This document shows positions 1 to 6,516 of a stretch of 64,000 nucleotides of DNA, piece by piece (within the stretch, counting starts at the first letter, position 1; each line of letters begins with the position of its first letter). This DNA comes from Deltaproteobacteria bacterium (GTDB lineage Bacteria > Desulfobacterota > Desulfobacteria > Desulfobacterales > Desulfosarcinaceae), in contig JAHLLR010000002.1 of the NCBI GenBank assembly GCA_020444075.1, forward strand, positions 1 to 64,000, read 5' to 3'. Below the pieces are notes generated by a model. It searched no databases. It was given only the letters and a program-made list of their open reading frames with translations, and had not been told where the DNA came from. Made by a program: the position numbers and the translations under genes.

Positions 1-736
1 CGTAATTCAGTCCGCCGCTTTTCACCGGGTGGTTAAAACGCCATTTCCGGAGCAGGGCATAAAGGCTCAGCGAGGATTGATGCCGCATCTCCGATCCCTC
101 GAAGATATCCAGGCGGCTGAGCCCTGCCATGGCGTGCGCGATTGTTCCTTCCAGCGGTGGCCGGGGCTTGCCGGATCCATTCATTTCAACCAGATGCCGG
201 TCAACAATTGCCTGCAAATGGGCCTCGGGCGGCAATGGATCATCGCTGCCGTCGACCCCTTTGACGGGCCATACAAGTCCCGTGGTTGCCGGGGGGGGCA
301 GGGGGCGGTGCCGGGTGATGTTGGCATGAAACAGCCGGGCCCATTGCCGATGAATCGCCTGGTCGGCCAGCTGCTCGGATCGCAGAAACACCAACGGGGA
401 GCGGTCGGCCAGAATTTGGGTCTCACCCGGCTTGAATTGTCCCATGATCGCGGCCAGGCGTGGGTCAACCGCAGCGGCTTCCAGAACCAGCGCCCGAAAC
501 GCCGGGTCGCTGCCCGTCTCTGATTTCAGAAGAGACAACACCGACCCGAGATCCATCTCCCCGATGCATTCCATCAGATGGGCATGCATGAAACTGTCGT
601 TGGGGTGCAGGCGCAGGTACGCAAGCCCTGCTTCAAACGTCGGCAGATCCTGGGGAACCGGCGCAAAGTATCCGGTGCCGGCCGACGTCTCTTTTAGATC
701 AAGACGGTAATGCAGAGGCCTCCGGGTCTGGCTCAT
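1..736 (-). CDS. Uncharacterised protein downstream of tatC (3' end outside window)
   Basis: An open minus-strand frame runs from an ATG at 736 to the window edge, about 245 codons without a stop. The ATG overlaps the tatC stop codon as ATGA, so the two genes are almost certainly translationally coupled. The protein starts MSQTRRPLHYRLDLKE and is soluble-looking, with no signal peptide or membrane segment. It is rich in Leu, Ala, Arg and His, and I saw no catalytic motif. I do not recognise the family. Its position at the end of a tatB-tatC transcript suggests, but does not prove, a role connected with export or envelope proteins. Confidence 0.75.
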   Translation of the reverse strand, partial: MSQTRRPLHYRLDLKETSAGTGYFAPVPQDLPTFEAGLAYLRLHPNDSFMHAHLMECIGEMDLGSVLSLLKSETGSDPAFRALVLEAAAVDPRLAAIMGQFKPGETQILADRSPLVFLRSEQLADQAIHRQWARLFHANITRHRPLPPPATTGLVWPVKGVDGSDDPLPPEAHLQAIVDRHLVEMNGSGKPRPPLEGTIAHAMAGLSRLDIFEGSEMRHQSSLSLYALLRKWRFNHPVKSGGLNY

Positions 737-1515
737 GGATCGTTGGCGCTCTCAGCGTCAGCGGCCGGTATCGGCGCCTCTTTTTTCTTGCCGAAAATCC
801 GGGCGCCGACGATGCTGATTTCGTACAGCACCATCAGCGGCAGGGCCATCATAATCTGAGTCACCACGTCAGGTGGAGTTAATATTGCCGCACCGATAAA
901 GAAGATGAGAATTGCATATTTCCTGTTTTTCTTTAAAAATTCAACGGATACAATGCCCAGACGCGCCAGGAAGGTAAGCACCAGGGGCAGCTCGAACACC
1001 AGCCCGAAGGCCAGGAGCAACTTGGCGGAAAAACTCAGATACTCCTTCATGGATGGCATGGGGCGGATGGTTTCCGTGGCAAACCCCAAAAAGAATTGAA
1101 ACCCGAATGGAAAGACGATGAAATAGCCGAACAGGGCGCCCCCAACAAAGAAAATCGACGAGAGAAGGACGACGGGAATCATCAGCCGCTTTTCCCGGTC
1201 GTAGAGGCCCGGTGCAACGAACATCCAGAACTGGTAAATAATCACCGGCGAGGCGACCATCAGTCCGGAAAGAAAGGAAACTTTGAGAAAGGTGAAAAAT
1301 GCTTCAGGCAACCCGGTGTAAATCAGGGTTTCCCCCTCTTTCATGACGGAAATCAGGGGATGGGTAAGGATCTGAAACAGCTTTTCCTTGAATCCGTATG
1401 AGATAGCAAACCCGATGCCCACGGCAACAAAGCAGGTAATCAGGCGCTTACGCAACTCTTCCAGGTGAGCGGTAAAGGGAATTTTGTCTTCCGTATCCTT
1501 TTCCTGGTCTGGCAC
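733..1515 (-). CDS. tatC: Sec-independent protein translocase TatC
   Basis: TatC is the multi-spanning membrane receptor of the twin-arginine pathway, which exports folded proteins, including many molybdenum and iron-sulfur enzymes. The 260-residue protein carries the conserved cytosolic N-terminal signature HLEELRKRL (residues 17-25), which in known TatC contributes to twin-arginine signal binding. About six hydrophobic segments follow, and then a charged tail. Length fits the family (about 250). It lies 5 bp downstream of tatB on the same strand and overlaps the next gene by 4 bp, so it sits mid-operon. Confidence 0.95.
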   Translation of the reverse strand: MPDQEKDTEDKIPFTAHLEELRKRLITCFVAVGIGFAISYGFKEKLFQILTHPLISVMKEGETLIYTGLPEAFFTFLKVSFLSGLMVASPVIIYQFWMFVAPGLYDREKRLMIPVVLLSSIFFVGGALFGYFIVFPFGFQFFLGFATETIRPMPSMKEYLSFSAKLLLAFGLVFELPLVLTFLARLGIVSVEFLKKNRKYAILIFFIGAAILTPPDVVTQIMMALPLMVLYEISIVGARIFGKKKEAPIPAADAESANDP

Positions 1516-1520
1516 GTTCC

Positions 1521-1940
1521 TTACCCCTTGCGTGTTTCAGAATCCGGGTCGGAACCGGTGGCAGGCATATCGCCGTCGGCTGGGGTGCCCTCCTCGGAAT
1601 CCGAAGCATCCGTGTCCCGGCGGTCAAAAGCCGCCTTCAGTTTGTCCATAGCGTCGCCGTCACGACCTTCCTGCTTGTCGGTTGCAGGCGTTTCATCCGA
1701 ACCGCTGGTATATCCCTTGGTCTCTTTCAGATCATCCCTGCCGAGGTCATTGAAGGCGGTTTTGACCTCTTTGAGTTCCGTATCGATCTGCATGCTTTCT
1801 TTCAGATCGCTGGTCGCCTTTTTGAATTCCCCCATGGCCTTTCCTAAGGATCTGGCCAGATCCGGCAATTTCTTGGGTCCAATGACGATCAGGGCCACGG
1901 CCAGAATCAGGATCATTTCCGGCATTCCTATACCGAACAT
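1521..1940 (-). CDS. tatB: Twin-arginine translocase TatA/TatB-type subunit
   Basis: This 139-residue protein has the TatA/B layout: one N-terminal membrane helix (about residues 5-21), the hinge GPKKLP, an amphipathic helix with LARSLGKAMGEFKKA, and a long acidic, low-complexity tail. The tail is longer than in typical TatA and suits TatB, which docks twin-arginine substrates together with TatC; no separate tatA was seen in the window. It sits directly upstream of tatC. TatA and TatB are hard to separate by sequence alone, so the B assignment rests on length and on partnership with tatC. Confidence 0.85.
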   Translation of the reverse strand: MFGIGMPEMILILAVALIVIGPKKLPDLARSLGKAMGEFKKATSDLKESMQIDTELKEVKTAFNDLGRDDLKETKGYTSGSDETPATDKQEGRDGDAMDKLKAAFDRRDTDASDSEEGTPADGDMPATGSDPDSETRKG

Positions 1941-2079
1941 GAACGTCTCCTTTACTGCGCTTAAAGTGCATGCTTGCTAAAATTGGCAACACTACTGGTT
2001 TTGCCTGGGGGTGTCAAGACAAGAGCACGGCGTTATTCCGCGAATCCAGGGGCTAAATCAATCCGCGCCGGAACGCGGC

Positions 2080-3300
2080 TTATGGGATCTCGGGAACCAA
2101 CACCAACAGGTAAAACGACCCTCTGTGCTGCATGTGGCCGGCAGCAATCTGCGCGTAGGGTCCGTTGCCCCAGAAGATATCCACGCGTCCCGGTCCCCGG
2201 ATGGCCCCGCCGGTATCCTGATTCAGGGCAAAGGCGGAAAAATCCATCCACCGGTCGATGCGGCCGCTGCCATCCACCACCGGGATCTGGGTTTGCAGGA
2301 AGGCCGGGGCGGCCATGGGAAAAACCCGGCGATCCACGGCAACGGAGCGGCCCGGAGTCAGGTCCACGCCGATCGCGCCGATGGGACCGGATGTTTCGGT
2401 TTTGAAAAAGACATAACTGGGGTTGTGGTTGAGCACTGCGTCCACCTCGGCGGGATGGGCGTGCAGATAATTCTTGAGTCGCTGCATGGACATCTCCTCG
2501 GCCGGTATCTTGCCCTGGTCGATGAGCAGCCGCCCGATACTGCGGTAAGGGTGGCCGTTGGAGCCATGGTAGTGTACCCGAATAAAGGAGCCGTTGGTCA
2601 GGTAAATCCGCCCGGAACCTTGTATCTGGAGAAAAAACAGGTCGACCCGGTCGTCCACCCAGGCGATGGGAGGTGCATTTTGAGCAAAGCCTTTGTCCGC
2701 CTCGATGGCCTGCCGATCCGGATAGGGGACCACCGTATTGCCCTGCAGACGGCCGATGATGCGCCGGCCTTTGAACTCTTCCGAAAAAGGGGAAAGGTCG
2801 ATAACCATCAGGTCCTCGGGCATGGCATGGACCGGATAGCGGAAACGGGCGTCGGGTGTCAGGCTTCCCTTGAGATGGGGTTCATAGTAGCCGGTAAAAA
2901 GAACCTGCCCGCTCTCGGGCCCCCCGCTGGATCGGTACACCCGGTAGCGCTCGGCAATAAAACGGTTCACCGCCGCCGGACCGGGCTTTGTTTCCACGAA
3001 AGTCCGCAGGGTCTCCAATGATCGCATCAGGTGAAGCGCGCTGTACGTGTCCCCTCCGAAGCGGAAGCTCCGTTCGGCAGGCACCCTGCTGAGATATTCC
3101 AGGCTTTTTCCGATGCCGTAGGAAAGATTATCCAGAAACAAGCCATCTGAAAAATCGGGATAATCCTGCACGGAAAGCCGGATCAGCGCTTCAGCGGGCT
3201 TGCCGGGGGGCTTTTGAAAAAGGGCGCAACCCGCAACCATTACAATGGACAGGCCGAGGGCAAACAACTTAACGGCAGGATCGAATCGCGTTTTTTTCAT
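2080..3300 (-). CDS. mltA: Membrane-bound lytic murein transglycosylase A (lipoprotein)
   Basis: MltA cleaves the glycan strands of peptidoglycan to give 1,6-anhydromuropeptides at the outer membrane. The 406-residue protein begins with a lipoprotein signal ending in the lipobox VAGC (Cys25). Its C-terminal 3D-type domain contains RVDIFWGNG with the Asp (about residue 374) that matches the catalytic acid of E. coli MltA. The start ATG overlaps the moaC stop as ATGA, placing it in the moaC transcript. The link with Mo-cofactor genes is positional only. Confidence 0.93.
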   Translation of the reverse strand: MKKTRFDPAVKLFALGLSIVMVAGCALFQKPPGKPAEALIRLSVQDYPDFSDGLFLDNLSYGIGKSLEYLSRVPAERSFRFGGDTYSALHLMRSLETLRTFVETKPGPAAVNRFIAERYRVYRSSGGPESGQVLFTGYYEPHLKGSLTPDARFRYPVHAMPEDLMVIDLSPFSEEFKGRRIIGRLQGNTVVPYPDRQAIEADKGFAQNAPPIAWVDDRVDLFFLQIQGSGRIYLTNGSFIRVHYHGSNGHPYRSIGRLLIDQGKIPAEEMSMQRLKNYLHAHPAEVDAVLNHNPSYVFFKTETSGPIGAIGVDLTPGRSVAVDRRVFPMAAPAFLQTQIPVVDGSGRIDRWMDFSAFALNQDTGGAIRGPGRVDIFWGNGPYAQIAAGHMQHRGSFYLLVLVPEIP

Positions 3301-3785
3301 GGGGTGGCGTTTTCACGAACAAACGTGCCGCTCTTACCACCGGTTTTTTTGAGCAGGCAGAGATCCGTGATAGTCATGGATTTGTCGATGGCCTTGCACA
3401 TGTCGTAAAGGGTGAGGGCCGCCACGGAGACGGCGGTGAGCGCCTCCATTTCCACTCCCGTCTGATCGAGGATACGCGCCGTTCCTTCGATGCGGATGGC
3501 ATGGCTGGAAGCATCGGGAAAAAAATCCACCTGAACGTGGGTCAGGTTCAACGGATGGCACATGGGGATCAGATCGGCGGTCTTTTTTGCCGCCATCACC
3601 CCGGCAATACGGGCCGTCTCCAAGACATTTCCCTTGGACACCGTACCGGCAGCAATCCGCTGGAAGGTCTCCTCCGTCATATGGACCACGGCCTGGGCCA
3701 CTGCGGTCCGCCGGGATGGTTTTTTTTCGGTCACGTCTACCATGCGCACGCGACCCTGGTTGTCAATGTGGGTCAAATCAGCCAT
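3297..3785 (-). CDS. moaC: Cyclic pyranopterin monophosphate synthase MoaC
   Basis: MoaC converts the cyclised GTP product of MoaA into cyclic pyranopterin monophosphate, the first stable intermediate of molybdopterin synthesis. The 162-residue protein shows the family hallmarks MAAKKTADLIPMCHPL and, near the C-terminus, LYDMCKAIDKSM, which holds the conserved Asp and Lys of the active site. Length is typical (about 160). It follows the moaE-like gene by 28 bp and overlaps mltA by 4 bp. Confidence 0.96.
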   Translation of the reverse strand: MADLTHIDNQGRVRMVDVTEKKPSRRTAVAQAVVHMTEETFQRIAAGTVSKGNVLETARIAGVMAAKKTADLIPMCHPLNLTHVQVDFFPDASSHAIRIEGTARILDQTGVEMEALTAVSVAALTLYDMCKAIDKSMTITDLCLLKKTGGKSGTFVRENATP

Positions 3786-3813
3786 ATTTCTCTCCCGATC
3801 AAGGGGAAACGGA

Positions 3814-4173
3814 TCAAGTAAAATGCTCGGTTTTGGCAGTTACCGTGGTTTTTATGGCGTTCAGGGTATCTGTCAGAACCCCGATGACATTTTCCCGGAT
3901 GTCCCCGGCCACCACCAGCATCATCACGTCATCACCGATGGAGAGGTCGGTGTCGGCGGCAATCTCCACCTGGACGTCCACAATCCCTGCCCGGGCTCTT
4001 TGTTCGGTAAGCACCCGCGTCAATCGTTCCCGGTCGACGGTCACCCGCAGGCCCGTCACCGTCCGGCCGTCGCGGGAGGTTCCCCTTACCACGCCGTTGT
4101 GGCACAAAATCATCCCCACCTGGTCGTAGGCCGGGTGCGTCTTTATTTTTGCAATCAATTTGTCTGCATTCAT
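3814..4173 (-). CDS. MoaE-family protein (molybdopterin synthase catalytic subunit-like)
   Basis: MoaE is the large subunit of molybdopterin synthase, which inserts two sulfurs into cPMP. This 119-residue protein aligns by eye with the MoaE core (GMILCHNGVVRGTSRDG, and a mid-segment like the family's GE.......V.VA..HR). It is about 30 residues shorter than usual and ends at TAKTEHFT, lacking the C-terminal lysine-rich segment (K.RAPFWK in E. coli) that holds catalytic lysines. It sits between mobA and moaC, so a cofactor role is likely. Whether it is an active synthase or a divergent or regulatory homologue is uncertain. Confidence 0.7.
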   Translation of the reverse strand: MNADKLIAKIKTHPAYDQVGMILCHNGVVRGTSRDGRTVTGLRVTVDRERLTRVLTEQRARAGIVDVQVEIAADTDLSIGDDVMMLVVAGDIRENVIGVLTDTLNAIKTTVTAKTEHFT

Positions 4174-4188
4174 TTTCCCATATTCTCC

Positions 4189-4794
4189 TTAACCATTCTG
4201 CTTATAAAGAGCTTCCGCCAGAACCAGATCCCCGGGGGTGTTGACGTTGAAAAAAGAGATGAGCTCAGGGTCAACCTTCCGCAAATCGGCTTCTTCAACC
4301 GTTTTCACACGAACCTTTCGAAACAACCCCTGGATCTTCAACAGGTCCCGCTCCAGCTGCGATGCCATGGCCGGCAGGCAGGTCTTTTTATAAACGGCAA
4401 CCATCGGCTCGTAGCCGGCCGAGGTGGATGGAATGACAATATCCACTTTGGGCGTAACGGCGTCCAACAACCGCTGGATTAGCTCGCCCTTGATAAACGG
4501 TGAATCGCAGGCGGCAAAAAAAGCGTAATCATGGGCTGCGGCAAACAGCCCCGCATGAAGGCCGTTGAGTGAACTGCGCACCGAATAGTGGTCGGTAACG
4601 ATCAGAGCATCGACATCCGTGTAGGCTGCCGGATCGTTTGTCACCAGTACAATCTGATCGAACAACCGGGAATAGACGTCCAGGAGGCGATCTATGATGC
4701 GCTTCCCGCCGATGCTGATGAAGGCCTTGTTTTGTCCGTCAAACCGTTTGTTTTGTCCGCCGGCGAGAATCACGCCGGTGCAGGGTACCGTCAT
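4189..4794 (-). CDS. mobA: Molybdenum cofactor guanylyltransferase MobA
   Basis: MobA transfers GMP from GTP to Mo-molybdopterin, giving the guanine dinucleotide cofactor used by DMSO-reductase-family enzymes such as formate dehydrogenases. The 201-residue protein opens with the nucleotidyltransferase motif ILAGGQNKRFDGQNK (from about residue 9) and has LVTNDP and the acidic metal-binding ACDSPF further on. It is the first gene of the minus-strand cluster mobA, moaE-like, moaC, mltA, tatB, tatC. Its upstream region holds a structured element shared with another site in the window. Confidence 0.93.
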   Translation of the reverse strand: MTVPCTGVILAGGQNKRFDGQNKAFISIGGKRIIDRLLDVYSRLFDQIVLVTNDPAAYTDVDALIVTDHYSVRSSLNGLHAGLFAAAHDYAFFAACDSPFIKGELIQRLLDAVTPKVDIVIPSTSAGYEPMVAVYKKTCLPAMASQLERDLLKIQGLFRKVRVKTVEEADLRKVDPELISFFNVNTPGDLVLAEALYKQNG

Positions 4795-5104
4795 TTAGCA
4801 ATCTCAGTATAGATGGGTTCAAAAGGTCCCGCAGCTGTTAAAATTAAGAAACCCTTTGCAAGGAAACATAGAAAAAACGCTTTTCAAAAGCAAGGAGATT
4901 AAAGGAATCTTGGCTTGTCATGGAAAGCCCCTTCGGATAGGTAGTGTGCATATAGAAGTGGTGGCTTCGGGTCTAGGCCGAACCCGCAGCGGGGATGATA
5001 CCCATGGCATAGCCGCGCTATGCAGAGGCTTTTAATAGAGCGGGAACGAGGGGTTGGGCCAGAAAAGGCCATTTCAGATAACCATTCAGACAAGGCAGAA
5101 AATT
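4795..5104. other. Divergent intergenic region, mobA/moaB
   Basis: This 310-bp region between divergent mobA and moaB should hold promoters for both. Its right two-thirds is a structured element (listed separately, 4914-5094). On the left there is an AT-rich stretch (about 4840-4905) in which I see no clear sigma-70 hexamer pair. Confidence 0.6.
4914..5094 (+). ncRNA. Putative structured RNA or repeat element, copy A
   Basis: The element shares architecture with copy B near 9.7 kb. It has a closing pair CTTGTC (4914-4919) with GACAAG (5089-5094). A hairpin GAAGT/GCTTC with a 4-nt loop (4955-4968) follows, then the identical 9-mer TCTAGGCCG (4972-4980). A central stem CCCGC (4983-4987)/GCGGG (5040-5044) encloses a perfect 7-bp hairpin GCATAGC/GCTATGC (5007-5023). 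A GGCC/GGCC hairpin closes the element (5057-5070). Read on the plus strand it would lie in the 5' leader of moaB, ending 10 nt before the start codon. Family unknown; it could be a regulatory RNA or an interspersed repeat. Confidence 0.5.
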
Positions 5105-5605
5105 ATGGGCATACACCAGCATCGACAAGCGGCACCGGCATCAATCGGTGTGGGAATCCTGTCGGTTTCCACTACCCGAGTTCTTGAAAACGACGAAAGC
5201 GGACGTTGGATTGCCCGGCGGGCCCAAAAAGAGGGGTTCGAGGTCCGCTTTCACCAGGTGGTCACCGACGACATCACCGTCATTCGCGATGCCGCATTAA
5301 AAGCCATCCGTGACCACGGGCTTCAGGCCCTGCTGGTCACCGGCGGCACCGGCATCACGCCGACAGATGTCACTATCGAAGCCATCAAACCCCTGTTTAC
5401 CAAGGAGATGACCGCCTTCGGGGCCATCTTCGCCCAGCTCAGCTATGAAGAAATCGATTCTGCGGCCATTCTTTCCCGAGCAGCAGCCGGTGTTATCGGA
5501 AGCACCGTGATCTTCTGCATGCCCGGCAGCAAAAAAGCCTGCCAACTGGCCTGCACGTCGCTGATCTTTCCTGAACTGGGCCACGTGGTGGCCCACACTA
5601 AATAG
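5105..5605 (+). CDS. moaB: MoaB/MogA-type molybdenum cofactor protein
   Basis: MoaB/MogA proteins bind molybdopterin and adenylylate it before molybdate insertion. The start at 5105 gives 166 residues; an upstream in-frame ATG at 5054 lies inside the structured element and adds a poorly structured extension. The family motif TGGTGITPTD is present, followed by AQLSYEEIDSAAILSRAAAGV and FCMPGSKKA, all typical of the MoaB/MogA fold. It is transcribed divergently from mobA and moaC, consistent with a single Mo-cofactor locus. Confidence 0.92.
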   Translation: MGIHQHRQAAPASIGVGILSVSTTRVLENDESGRWIARRAQKEGFEVRFHQVVTDDITVIRDAALKAIRDHGLQALLVTGGTGITPTDVTIEAIKPLFTKEMTAFGAIFAQLSYEEIDSAAILSRAAAGVIGSTVIFCMPGSKKACQLACTSLIFPELGHVVAHTK

Positions 5606-5648
5606 AGCTCATCTACAAATGGTAGACAGGCGCCAAATAAGGACACCG

Positions 5649-6011
5649 ATGACCGCTCCAGAAATACCCGTGAAAGCAACGATGACCGTCAAAGCGCTCC
5701 AGGCAACGGTTGACCGCTGGATCAAAACCTACGGCGTACGCTATTTTTCCGAGATGACCAACCTGGCCGTGCTCATGGAAGAAGTGGGGGAGTTGGCCCG
5801 GATCATGGCTCGGATCTACGGGGAGCAGAGCTTTAAGGATAAAGAGACCACACCTGATCTGGGCGACGAACTGGCCGACGTACTCTTCGTTCTCGTCTGC
5901 ATCGCCAACCAGACCGGCGTTGACCTGGAGTCCGCCATTTCGAAAAACCTGCAGAAGAAAACAGCCCGGGACAAAAATCGCCACAGCAACAACCCGAAAT
6001 TGACCGGGTAA
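5649..6011 (+). CDS. MazG-type nucleotide pyrophosphohydrolase
   Basis: The protein of 120 residues has the MazG fold signature: MEEVGELARI with the Glu pair, then DLGDELADVLFVLVCIANQTGVDLE, which supplies the remaining acidic Mg2+ ligands. Such enzymes hydrolyse NTPs or dNTPs to monophosphates, often for house-cleaning of damaged nucleotides. The ATG at 5649 is preferred over 5619 because AAGGA lies 5 nt upstream of it. It begins 43 bp after moaB and is probably co-transcribed. The substrate cannot be told from sequence. Confidence 0.85.
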   Translation: MTAPEIPVKATMTVKALQATVDRWIKTYGVRYFSEMTNLAVLMEEVGELARIMARIYGEQSFKDKETTPDLGDELADVLFVLVCIANQTGVDLESAISKNLQKKTARDKNRHSNNPKLTG

Positions 6012-6012
6012 C

Positions 6013-6441
6013 CTATATGCCCTGGTCGGCTGCCATTTGGATAAGGCTTTTTCGCTGCGTGCCTGTGAGCGGACAAAAGGGCGAGTTGTCAAAGGTCGTA
6101 TCGCGGTTTTCAACCACCAGAACCATTGCTTCCGGGCTTAGCGCGTGAGTGTGCCAGACCGATTTTTTGACATTGTAGATTGTGCAAGGCGCCATGGGTT
6201 GCGCGTAGATGGCCGTAATCGCAACATCATCACCTTCGCCCACAAACAGGAGGCACCGGCCCCGCAGCAACACGAACACCTCATCGGTGGCGTTGTGCCG
6301 CTGCATGGCGTCAATGTTTTCCGGCCGCAAGTCATCGCTGAAATTCAGGATGGCCACCCGCCAGGCACCAAAATCAACCAATGGGCGATAACCCTTTTCA
6401 GCATGAATGTGCACGTCGAGAAGCTTTTCAGGAACGGTCAT
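6013..6441 (-). CDS. Cupin-fold protein
   Basis: This is a 142-residue single-domain protein with cupin-like strands: QRHNATDEVFVLLRGRCLLFVGEGDD in the first half and SVWHTHALSPEAMVLVVENRD in the second. The His and Glu residues are placed as possible metal ligands. The start at 6441 is chosen over 6480 because a GAAAGG ribosome-binding site lies just upstream of it. The specific reaction is not recognisable; cupins include isomerases, dioxygenases and small-molecule sensors. It converges with the MazG gene, with a single base between the stop codons. Confidence 0.75.
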   Translation of the reverse strand: MTVPEKLLDVHIHAEKGYRPLVDFGAWRVAILNFSDDLRPENIDAMQRHNATDEVFVLLRGRCLLFVGEGDDVAITAIYAQPMAPCTIYNVKKSVWHTHALSPEAMVLVVENRDTTFDNSPFCPLTGTQRKSLIQMAADQGI

Positions 6442-6516
6442 GGACCACACCTTTCTTTTTTGGCAGAGACGCTTTCCCAACCGTCAACGGCTGATAGGAT
6501 CCGGTTTTCCAAAGTC

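Noticed and set aside
2011-4482. Long plus-strand frames opposite mltA, moaC and mobA
   Set aside because: Shadows of conserved minus-strand genes.
4899-5093. A 64-codon minus-strand frame in the mobA/moaB gap
   Set aside because: It coincides with the structured element and copy B does not preserve the frame; better explained as non-coding structure.
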